Origin: an uncultured Bacteroidales bacterium
GTDB taxonomy: Bacteria; Bacteroidota; Bacteroidia; Bacteroidales; Bacteroidaceae
Direction: 5' to 3'
DNA length: 33,325 nt
NCBI GenBank assembly: GCA_902785075.1
Contig: CACZXN010000029.1
Location: 1-33,325 of the forward strand
Shown: in pieces, positions 1 through 9,900 of the stretch
Position numbering within the stretch: the first letter of the stretch is position 1
Layout: the number at the start of each line of letters is the position of its first letter
Made by a program: the position numbers and the translations under genes
The notes under the pieces: model-generated
What the model saw: only the letters and a program-made list of their open reading frames with translations
The model's database searches: none
Told to the model about the DNA's origin: nothing

Positions 1-370
1 TGGCACCATGCGCTTCAGCTTGAGCGCGAAGTCGGTGGCAGATGTGAACGATGTGAAGTCATCGCTCATCAAAACCCGCCGCATCGTCTTCACTCCATCT
101 GTGGAGCTGAAGGAAGAGCTGAAGTCCACCAGCGTCATCATCACCTGTTACGACCGCAACGGCGACATCGTGAAGCGTGTCACATCAACCGATGATGGCA
201 CTATCGAGGACAACAGCGGTGAGGACACTACTGGCGAGAACGACGGTGGTAACACTCCTTCAGGTGGTGACTCTCAGAACCAAGGCGGCAACACCAGCCA
301 GGGTGGTGACACCAACACATCGGGTGGTGACGAAGGTGGCGACGACGAACCGTTCGATGGTGGGAACTAA
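1..370 (+). CDS. HU-like (histone-like) DNA-binding protein, C-terminal part
   Basis: The reading frame is open from base 2, so the N-terminal half lies outside the window. The first visible residues (GTMRFSLSAKSVADVNDV) and the following segment (RRIVFTPSVELKEELK) resemble the C-terminal arm and strand of the HU-related family of Bacteroidetes, where a short strand leads into a FxPxxELK-like helix. The chain then runs on past the HU fold into a tail of about 45 residues rich in Gly, Asp, Asn, Ser and Thr, probably disordered. Proteins of this family bind DNA as dimers and are thought to be nucleoid-associated; the role of the tail is unknown. The start codon cannot be assigned. The family call rests on the C-terminal half only; an unrelated protein with a similar tail is less likely. 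Confidence 0.7.
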   Translation, partial: GTMRFSLSAKSVADVNDVKSSLIKTRRIVFTPSVELKEELKSTSVIITCYDRNGDIVKRVTSTDDGTIEDNSGEDTTGENDGGNTPSGGDSQNQGGNTSQGGDTNTSGGDEGGDDEPFDGGN

Positions 371-385
371 GGACCCACCCCCGTA

Positions 386-405
386 CCCCTCCCTTTAGGG
401 AGGGG
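386..405. repeat. REP-like palindrome 1
   Basis: A perfect 8-bp inverted repeat, CCCCTCCC and GGGAGGGG, around a TTTA loop, sits 16 nt after the stop of the HU-like gene. It lies in the wider context ACCCACCCCCGTA...GAGTGGGAAC, which looks like a short repetitive extragenic palindrome. It could also fold in the mRNA, but no T-tract follows. Confidence 0.5.
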
Positions 406-413
406 AGTGGGAA

Positions 414-475
414 CTAAGAGCTAAGAGCTGTAGAACTGTAGAACAGTTCAAGAGTTCAATGGTTCAAAAGTTCAA
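414..475. repeat. Ladder of short tandem duplications
   Basis: Three different short tandem repeats follow each other without a gap: ctaagag twice (414-427), ctgtagaa twice (428-443), then four 8-bp units ending in gttcaa (444-475: cagttcaa, gagttcaa, tggttcaa, aagttcaa). This looks like stepwise slippage or junk expansion in an unselected stretch. Confidence 0.6.
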
Positions 476-480
476 AACAC

Positions 481-537
481 ACTCCTCCACCGCAAGCGGT
501 CCCCCTCCCCTAGCTAAGGGGAGGAACTGCGGGGGAA
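481..537. repeat. REP-like palindrome 2, two hairpins
   Basis: Two adjacent inverted repeats: ACCGC-AA-GCGGT at 489-500, and CCTCCCCT-AGCTA-AGGGGAGG at 504-524. The second shares the CTCCCCT/AGGGGAG core with the palindromes at 386 and 553, so the three look like members of one repeat family. Confidence 0.5.
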
Positions 538-552
538 ATAGCCGAATAAGCT

Positions 553-573
553 TCCCCTCTAAGATGGAGGGGA
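553..573. repeat. REP-like palindrome 3
   Basis: A 7-bp inverted repeat, TCCCCTC and GAGGGGA, around a 7-nt loop. It is the third copy of the CCCCT/AGGGG type within 190 nt, followed again by a gagctaagaa sequence like that after palindrome 1. Confidence 0.45.
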
Positions 574-597
574 GTTAGAGCTAAGAACCTGAATCAA

Positions 598-628
598 AAG
601 AAAGGAGGGCCAAAAGCTCTCCTTTCTT
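598..628. terminator. Strong hairpin, probable bidirectional terminator
   Basis: AAGAAAGGAG at 598-607 pairs with CTCCTTTCTT at 619-628, ten perfect pairs, extendable inwards by three more (one G-U) to a CAAAA loop. The T-rich right arm and following TTCTGTTT on the plus strand, and the A-rich left flank that reads as T-rich on the minus strand, fit termination in both directions. It lies between the end of the HU-like gene and the 3' end of the minus-strand remnant at 650-733, so it may once have served both convergent genes. Confidence 0.6.
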
Positions 629-649
629 CTGTTTCTCCGTGTTTTCGGG

Positions 650-733
650 TTATTTCTTCACGTTGTAGGCAATGAGGGCTGGACCGCGCCTCACATAGAG
701 GGTGCCATTGAAGATGGTGGGATGGGAGAAGTA
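650..733 (-). pseudogene. Remnant of a PQQ-type beta-propeller protein, last 27 codons
   Basis: On the minus strand 27 sense codons end in TAA at 652-650 and read ...SHPTIFNGTLYVRRGPALIA..., finishing in YNVKK. A segment of the form SHP-[VI]-NGTLYVRRG followed by a short stretch to the C terminus resembles the last blade of PQQ-binding-like beta-propeller proteins of Bacteroidales. An in-frame stop lies directly upstream (736-734) and no matching sequence is seen beyond it, so only the 3' end of the gene survives. The hairpin at 598-628 then sits in the place of its terminator. This was found by eye and the match is short. Confidence 0.55.
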
Positions 734-902
734 TTAAATTTCAGTTTTTACTGTAAAAATGAAAAATCAAGATGTCCAAAGTTATAAGTTATAAGTTCAT
801 GGAAAGTATTTTGAATTGTTTGGCAGGATAAAAGATTTGTCGTATTTTGACTGTTTTTAGGCACTTTTTTCGGCAAAACGAACAAAAATAAGGGTATTCA
901 TT
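734..902. other. AT-rich intergenic stretch, nothing further recognised
   Basis: Together with the elements above this completes the 604-nt gap before the giant gene. It is AT-rich, holds a small direct repeat (gttataa twice, 781-794), and shows no convincing gene. The part next to the promoter may hold upstream regulatory sites, but none was recognised. Confidence 0.5.
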
Positions 903-933
903 ATTGTTTTTCTGTTAAGTATTATTATCTTTG
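903..933 (+). promoter_or_regulatory. Bacteroidetes-type promoter of the giant-protein gene
   Basis: The -7 box TATCTTTG (926-933) matches TAnnTTTG exactly. An ATTG (903-906) lies 19 nt upstream in the place of the -33 box. Transcription would start near 940, giving a leader of about 35 nt before the ATG at 975. No Shine-Dalgarno site is present, as is usual in this phylum. Confidence 0.7.
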
Positions 934-974
934 CAGTGTCATTTTCTATAGAAAACATATAATAATCAACCAAT

Positions 975-3900
975 ATGAGAAAACAATCTATTTATGACTC
1001 TATTATTTCAGTTGTCAACTTCCGATTGACTTTCACAATTGTCATGGTGATAGGCTTGCTGACTTGGTTCGTGCCTCAGCAGGCGTCTGCCACGTATGTG
1101 GACGAGACGCACAACTACACAGTAACTCTGTATGGTTCGAACAAAATTCGAATTCAGGTACCAGTGTATGACGAACGTGGTGCCGACTGTTGGGTGAAGA
1201 ACGGTAAGTTGTACTACCAGGTAAAGAACGCTGATGGCAGTTACGGCAGTGAGGTGCTGGTGTTTCGGTGGTATCAGGACGAAAAAAGTCATGACAACGA
1301 CGACAAGGACTTGTGGTGTAAACACTCGACGAATGCAGGTGGTAGCTTCGATGTGACGCAAGGCAACTCGGGTAACCACTTCACGTTGACCAGTTCGAGC
1401 GGCGAAATGCGACGACTCATTTACGAGAGTGCCGAGACTTACACCATCTATGCGGTGTGGACTGTGCCTTACAATCTTCTGGGCAAGACGTTGAGGTTCA
1501 AATGGGATGTGCTCCGTGATGGTACTGCTAGGTCGGAAGAAAATGTTTCGGGACTGAATGATGTGACCATTACGCTTCCTGCGGCTGAGAACATAAACTA
1601 TCCTCAGCTGACGATGGCTACCATCTCGTTCAGCGAGCAGGGTAAGTTGGAGATTCCATGGTTCATCGCTACAAACAAATTGGTGAAAGCTCAGTATCAA
1701 TATAGGTCTGACGACGGACGGTACGTCACTCATTCGCTGTCGGCTGACCAAAGTGGCGGAACGATCTATCTGGATGCTACGGTGCCTCACAATGACTTCA
1801 ATGTAATCGTGGACTACAAGGACAAGGATGACTATCTGGTTCCGAACATACCGTCGGCTGTGCAGAACCTTGAAATGGTTCATGCGCCCATCAACTTCCG
1901 GGCTGTGCCGATCGGTGGCAACAAGGCGGCTGTGAAGTTGGTTTGGCAGACGGAGTATCCAACATGTAAAGACATATCCAGTTCGGATGTTTTCGAGATA
2001 CAGCGCTCGCTGACTGGCGAGGAAGCTGACTTCGTGTCAATCGGTGCTGAACCGTTTAATGCGGGAAGTCTGAATTATGAATATATCGACAGTCTCCTTA
2101 TCCCGGCAATCAATCAGGCGCACCTGAAGGACGGCAACTCGCTCGATAAGCTAACCTATCGCATTCGTCGTGCTGTGACTCAGACGTGGGGATGGGAAGG
2201 AAACAGCACGGCTGCCACATCTACTTGTATGGTGGATAACCTGCACCTGATACGTATCGCCAACTACACGGCGAAGTGGGAGGATGAGCGGGCCTTCACG
2301 GTTCGTGTGTCGTGGAACTATGCTGATGAGCATGGTGCTGTGTTGGACGACCGGTCGGAGATGAAGCTGCGTGTCACATCGACCAACAGTGCTGGCGCAC
2401 CTGTCGATACGACCTTATATACACTCACTCAGGAAGAGCAACAAGCTCGGTTTAAGATTGTGACCCTTTCACGTCCTTGTGTGGACTACAAAATTGAGAT
2501 GTTCGTGGAACAGGGAACGTCTCCGATTGGAACTCTGGACTATATGGACTTTTTCAGAATCAGTTCGAATGCCGATTGGGTTACATTTAAAAATATGGTA
2601 ACAGCTGCCAATGGGAAGGAAGTGAATGCTATGCTGACGGCTGATATTACAATCAGCGAAATGGTCGGAACGGATGATTCGCCTTATGTTGGTACGTTCG
2701 ACGGTAATGGTCACACACTCGAGTGCAAAATCAACGATGGTACCTTCTTCGCCGCTCCATTCCGAAGGGTTGGGAATGCTACGTTCCGTAACCTGCATAT
2801 AGCAGGCAGTGTTACGTCGAGATCAAAGTATTGTTCGGGACTGATAGGCTTTGTGCTTGCAAACTCTACCGTGAACATCAATGGGTGTCGGTCTTCGGCA
2901 GCTATCAATTGCTCATACAACGGTGAAGCTTCCATAGGTGGCTTTGTGGCTCAAACGAGCAACAACGTCAACATACTCATACGCAACAGCCTGTTCGACG
3001 GAAGTTTAGAAGGAGAGTCGTGTTCTAACAATGGTGGTTTTGTTGGTTTTTTGAATCCCAATAACACACTGACGATTGAGGGCTGTATGTTCAATCCTCG
3101 AAAAATCACTACGAAATACGACGGTTGTGAAACTTGGGCACGCATGAGCCCAAGTACCACGACGTTGAAAGTAATCAACAGCTATTACACCACAGATTAT
3201 CGGTCAGAACACAAAGGCTTTTTCGTCATCAATTCGGCTGACGACTGGAATACATTCATCAAGAAAGTGACGGATGCAAACGCTAACTCAAACGTGGATG
3301 CCATCTTAGGAACTGACATCTCGGTCGAAAAGGGAACTCCTACAAACATCAAATACAGAGGAACCTTCGATGGTGGCGGTCATACGCTCTATGTGGACCT
3401 CGACGGAGGAGCGAATACTTATACTGCTCCGTTTGGCCGTGTGACAAATGTTACAATCAGGAACCTGCATGTGACGGGAACCGTTGATGGCGGCCAACAC
3501 GCTTCCGGACTGATTGGATTGGTTGACGGCAACCCTACAGTGAAAATAGAGAATGTGCGCGTGTCGGTCAGCGTTACTTCAACCGCGGACCATGTGGGCG
3601 GATTCTTCGGTCACACGAACGATGTGCAGCTGACCGTGACGGACTGTCTGTTCGATGGTACCCTCAAAGCAACAGGCGAATCGTATGGAGGTGCTATCTG
3701 CGGATGGGGACACAATGGAAGTTGGACCATGAATCGTGTGTATGAATGCGGTACCTATATCGACATCAAACACGCAAGCCTCTGCTATTGGTATAATAAT
3801 AACGGAGACAAGTCAACCAACAACTGGGGTTATAACGGCAGGAGTACAAACTGTATCTCTGCTCAGAACTGGGGCGAGATGGCATCTGCCGACCACAGAA

Positions 3901-6900
3901 ACGTGCAAGACCCGAACAAGGTGCTGAAGATGATGAACACAGAAAAGGATGGCAGTTGGGTGCTGCTGCATGATGAGGCTGTGCCTGTGTTGACATCGAA
4001 CGACCTGATTGGCCTGAAGAGCAAAGCAGAAGTGGGTTACGCACATTACTTGCTCGATGGTACCTGGAAGATTGTAGGCGACAGCGTAACGATTGTTCCT
4101 CAATGTGAGGTTTGGCAGCCGCTCGATATGGACGTGAATCCGGATCTTCCTAATTTCCATCACGAGAGCATCGGTAAGATTGAAAAGACCCTGAAGGTGG
4201 AGCCACGCCAGAGCAGCGTAGTGCTGACATGGAGAACCGATGATAATCCGATAGACTTCTTCACGGTGATGCGTCGCGTGAAAGATGATAAAGGAGACTG
4301 GGAAATCATCGCTTCCGATCTCGATCAGCTGGGCTATGAGGACAAGACGGTTTCGCCTTTGTTGGACTATGAATATAAGGTGCGTGCTACGAACGACTGC
4401 GAAGGTGTGAGCTACACAGAGACCGAAATCAAAGAGGGTGCCTGCAAGCACTCAGGTATGGTGGAGGGCTATGTGCGCTTCAACGACGGTACGGGCGCTC
4501 CGGGCATCCAGGTGGAAATCGTGTCGGAAAACCAAAAGAACAAGACGGTTGTCACGACCGACAGTACCGGCTACTTCATGGCTGACGAACTGTCGTATCA
4601 GGGTGAACCGAGTGTCACCTACATCCTGACTCCTGTCAGCAAGGGTAGCATGAAGCTGGAAAGTGGTAGCTATTCCGTTGAATTCAACGATCAATCGAAC
4701 TTCGAGAAGGTGAAGGAATTCATCATCACAAACGGTATAAGTTTCAGCGCCTATGTGATGTACGAAGGTACGAGCATCCCTGTGAAGGGTGCACACTTCA
4801 AGGTGAACGGCAACCTGATGCACAACGCACAGAACGGCTTGTTGGAGACCGACTTCGAAGGCCGTGTACAATTCACGGTATTGGGCGACATCTCGAACAC
4901 CATTCAGGTGGTGATGGACGACCACAAGTTTACGAACGACGGCTACTATAAGAGTAAGGACGGTGTGGTGCTTACCGATAAGGTGTCACAGGTCTACTTC
5001 TATGATGACACGAAGGTGAAGCTGACGGGTCGTATCGTGGGAGGTAAGGACCAAGGCGACCTGCCGTTAGACAACAACCTGTCGAAGAACAACCTGGGAG
5101 ATGACCTGACGATGGTGATGACCCTCGAGGGCGACAATACCTCATGGTTGGTATATGACAACCAGAACCCGCAGCTGTCGAAGCGCAATCTCACCTTCGA
5201 TCATCCTGCAGGTGATGGCCACAAGACTACAGTGGAACTTCAGCGCAAGCGTATGATTGTGAAGCCCGACTCTGTGACGGGTGAGTATGTACTGATGCTG
5301 CCTCCTGTACGCTGGAAGGTGATGCAGGTCTATTGTGAGGGTTATCCAACCCTGTTCCAGGACGGAATGGTGAGCGAGGTGATTGACCTGACCGAATGTC
5401 TGAAACCCAGAACAGAGACCTACAAGGGTACCTTCGTCAATCCGGATGGACGTACTGTCTATCAACCTCAGGAAACCTATAACGCACGGTATAACCGTAT
5501 CTATCATGCCCCTGTGGAGATTACCTACGAGCAGGTGGGTTATGACAGCATCTCATACTTCGGCGACCGCTTCTATCAGTGTCAGACAGCTGGAGGCGCA
5601 AACGTACAAGTACCGTTGGTATATCCCGACAGCTTAGGTAAGGGATATCCTGCACACTACACGTTCGGACATCCTGTGTTCAGTGTTGAGCACAAGTATC
5701 CGGTGAAGCTCGCAGTTGTGGAGCGCTATCCGTGGAACAACGATCCTTACAGTAAGATAGTGGATTTGGTGAAGATCGGAGGCGGAAAGGTGACCATCCA
5801 TAACGGCATGAAGAGTGGATTGCACCAAGAGGAAGTAGAGTTGGACAGCCTGGGAGAGGGTTACTTCAACCTCGAGGCCGACCAGACGACCCGTCTGCTG
5901 ACAGGCGAGAATGCCCTGCATACGGTGACCATGACCTTGGAGCAGGATGGTACGACCTATGAAGCCACTCCTTTGAAAGGTTATATCCTCAATATGTTTG
6001 CTACAGGAAATACAAGGGATATCATCTCGAAGAACAGACCGCTGCTGATCGATATCTTGCGTGACCCACCAGGAAGCGGCAGTAGTGCAACCTTGTCGAA
6101 AGGCTCAAAGCTGAAGTACAATTACACGCTCGACATGAAATTTTCGGCAGGACTCTCGTTGTCTTGGATTACGGGAACCACGGTCGACAACTACTCGGGA
6201 GTCGTGGCTGGTCCCGCAGAATACGGAATCATCAATTCTGCTGACACTCATCATAAGTTCGACTTCGCATACATCGTGAACGGTGAGGGCAAAAAAGCCT
6301 ACAGTTACACCATGAGTATCGGTCAGGACATCACCACGAGCGGATCATCAACGATGGTGGGAGCAGAAGCCGACCTGTATATCGGTACGGTACAGAATAT
6401 CGTGGTGACTCCGATGAGCACCATCCGTGCCATCCCCGACAGCATCTATCAGCACATGCTGGGTCGCACAAGCGGAGGCACAATGCCAATAGATGGCAAC
6501 GTGAAGTACGGAACGCTGGTTCACATTGCTAAGGGAACGGACGGAAACGGCAAACTGTTCCATCTCATACGCGACGAGTCGCTGGGTTATGGTCCGCAAG
6601 TTAGCTCTCAGTTCATCCATTCCCAGAAGCATATCGTCAGCGAGTTGATTCCGAAACTGATTAACGAATGTCGGAGTATGATATTTACAGGCTCAGCTGA
6701 TGAGGCTCAGGCTCAGGCGAATGCTACCAACAAACCTGTCTACCGCTCGCTTGTAAGCGAAAATGACGAGCGATTCGCTGTGGCTAACATGAAGGACGGC
6801 AAGCCGTACTACTACACCTCTACGATGGCAACTGAGAAAGGTATGAACTATGTCATCCACCTGCCAAATGGCAGTACGACGAAATTCGCCGACGAGGTAG

Positions 6901-9900
6901 CCGAGAAGAGCGAAATCGTCATGGCTTGGGTACAGATGATCGGTGAGAACGAATACGAGAAGCTGAACGCTGTGGAATACGTCACCAACTACGATGTCGA
7001 CGGAGCCATGAAACTGAACTACAGCGAGACGTTCGAGAGCGAATACAGCCAGTCGAACTATATGCACATACCGTTCGTTGTAGAAAGCGATTACTGGGAC
7101 ACCAATGGTCTTGGCGATCGCGCCTTCGAGGGGGCATCGATGATACTTTCGAACACCCTCACGAAAAACTTCATCAAGAGTCTGTGGGACAAGCTCAAAA
7201 AGAAGCCCGAAGCAGTCGGCAGTGAGGGAACCGACCAAGGTGGACTTGTTGCAAAGGTGGCGTTTATGGGAACAACCTTCCAGTTCAGCATCATGCCTTC
7301 GCTTGATTACAGCTGTAAGAACACGGATACCGAGACGAAGAATTTCAGCCGTAAGGAGAGTTTCAGCATCTCAATGGATGCGAAGAGCCACTTGAACTTC
7401 GACGTGTATCGCACCGTGACCCTTTCCGAAGCCGTAAAAGCCAAAGGTACGTTCGATGTGTTCACCAATGCTAACTACGATGATGCACTGAAAAACGTGA
7501 TGAGTCGTCTGCGTGATGACTTCAACCTCACTAAGGCACGCTATCCACGTGGCTTCGTCTATCGCACCCGTGGTGGTGCTACCTGCAACACGTGGGAGGA
7601 TGCTCGCTACACACAGGTCTACAAGCCTGGTACGTTGATAGATGAACGAACGAAGAAAATCACGAATCCGAAGATCACCCTCGACCGGCAGAGTGTGAGC
7701 GGAGTAGCCGTAGGCGACCCAGCCCGCTTCAAGGTGTATCTCACTAACGAGAGCGAACAGCCCGAGGTAGCAACGGGTGGCCTGACGGTATTCACCCTCT
7801 TCGTGGACGAAGCCACCAATCCAAACGGAGCCAAGATCTATGTGGACGGCTCAGCATTGAACGGGAACGGCGTAAGCGTAATACTCAACCCAGGTAAGAT
7901 TGTCGAGAAAACCGTGGAAGTGTATGCAGGCAGCGAGTTCGACTACGAGGGACTTACAATCGGTATTGCTTCCAGTTCAGACTTTGCGCTTACTCAGGAT
8001 AAGGTGAAGCTTGACGTACATTACCTGCGACAAGCAGGACCTGTCAACATCTCCTTACCAGGCGACAAGTGGGTGATGAATACCGATGCCGAATATAACG
8101 AGAAACGAGGCTGGTTCCTGCCTGTCACCATTGATGGCTTCGACAAATACCAGCACAACTTCGACCATATAGAGTTCCAGTACAAGGAATCGCAGCGTGG
8201 CGACGAATACTGGACGAACCTCTGTTCTTATTATGCCGACTCGACCTTGATGGCTCAGGCTAACGGTGTGTGCGAGATGATACCTGAGAACGGTAACATC
8301 CACACGGAGTTCTACGGAGAAGGTACGGTGATGGAGAAAGCGTACGACCTGCGTGCCGTGCTCTACTGCCGCGATGGTAACAGCTTCCTGACTACACCTT
8401 CGAAGGTGATGAGCGGTGTGAAAGATACTCGTCGACCGCAGTTGTTCGGAACACCTGAACCAAAGGATGGTGTACTCACATTTGGTAATAACATCATCTT
8501 CAACTTCTCAGAGGATATCGAATACAACTACCTGAACGACATCACGAATTTCGAGGTGAAGGGTGAAGTAAACAATGATAGAGTATCAGATAAAGTAAGC
8601 ATTCAGTTCACAGGTCAAAGCAGTGTGGAGAGTGATGCTCAACGCAACTTCAGCGGAAAGGACGTCACCATCGATGTGATGATTCAGCCAGACTCCACGG
8701 GTCGCGATATGCCAATCTTCTCACACGGTACAAACAACAAGACCTTGCAACTATGGCTGACCAAGGACTATCACCTGAAGGCAGTAGTAGACGAACAGAC
8801 ATTTACAACAGACAGTGTTATCGACCCTGCTGCATTCACACAGATAGCGATGGTATTGAGTCATCCAAAAGATACGACAGAATGTGACTCGCTTACGTTC
8901 TACAATGGTGGAGTACAGATAGGACGGTACGTTCTGAAGGCCCCATACGTCGGAGCAGGTCCACTTATCTTCGGTCGAACCAACGAGACGAACCGCAATA
9001 AGAGCCAGTTCTATCAAGGCCGTATGATGGAAGCACGTCTGTGGTATCGTGCAATGACGGGTGGTCAGATTGGCACCACTTATGGCAGCAAACGACTAAC
9101 TGGCTACGAAATGGGACTTGTGGACTATTATCCGATGAATGAAGGATCGGGCGAATACGCACTCGACAAAACACAGGGAGCAAATGCCAAACTTATCTAT
9201 GCGAACTGGGCTATGCCACGAGGATTCTCGCTACATCTCGAGAAAGAAGATAAGGGTTTGGCTCTGAGCCAGAATGCCCTGAACCGCACACCGGAACAAG
9301 ACTATACACTGATGTTCTGGTTTAAGACCGACTCGGAAGGTCGAGGTGTGCTCATTTCAAACGGTGCAGGTAGAAAAGAAGAAATCGGTGCAAAGAATCA
9401 TTTCTGTCTGGGTTTCGAATCGGAGAAACTGATGTACCGCACAAATGGAATGGCATTTGAGGTACCAGGCAACTGGAGTGACAATCAATGGCATCACTAT
9501 GTGATGACCGTAAACCGCTCACGAGGACAGGTCAACATCTATGTCGACCAGACACTGCGAACGACCTTCTCGGCAGATAGTCTGGGCGGTATCAGTGGCG
9601 GTCATCCTCTTATCGGAGCAGCCCTCTATAGTGAGAAGCAGGAAGACGGTAAGGTGGCTACCATCGACACACGCAAATGGCTGCGTGGTAACATCGACGA
9701 GTTGTGCCTATTTGCTCAAGCCCTGCCTTTAACGCTCATCAAGAGCTACTCGACAAAGAGCCCTAACGGTGACGAGGCTGGTCTGCTGACTTACCTGAGC
9801 TTCGACCGACAAGAGCGGCAGAAGGATAATAACCTCGAACTGGTACCTTATGTTTACAGCAAGAAGATTTATCTTGATGACAAGGGTAACGTCAGATACG

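Noticed and set aside
177-398. A second plus-strand frame overlapping the HU-like gene
   Set aside because: Thr/Val-rich translation of the repetitive Gly/Asp tail in the wrong frame.
1008-1883. A 291-codon minus-strand open frame at the start of the giant-protein gene
   Set aside because: Antisense shadow of the N-terminal region; composition is rich in His, Arg and Val, as expected from reversed codons.
3813-4451. A 212-codon open frame on the minus strand inside the giant-protein gene
   Set aside because: It lies antisense to a continuous, domain-bearing frame, shows no recognisable family, and has no promoter. Similar antisense frames occur along the whole gene.
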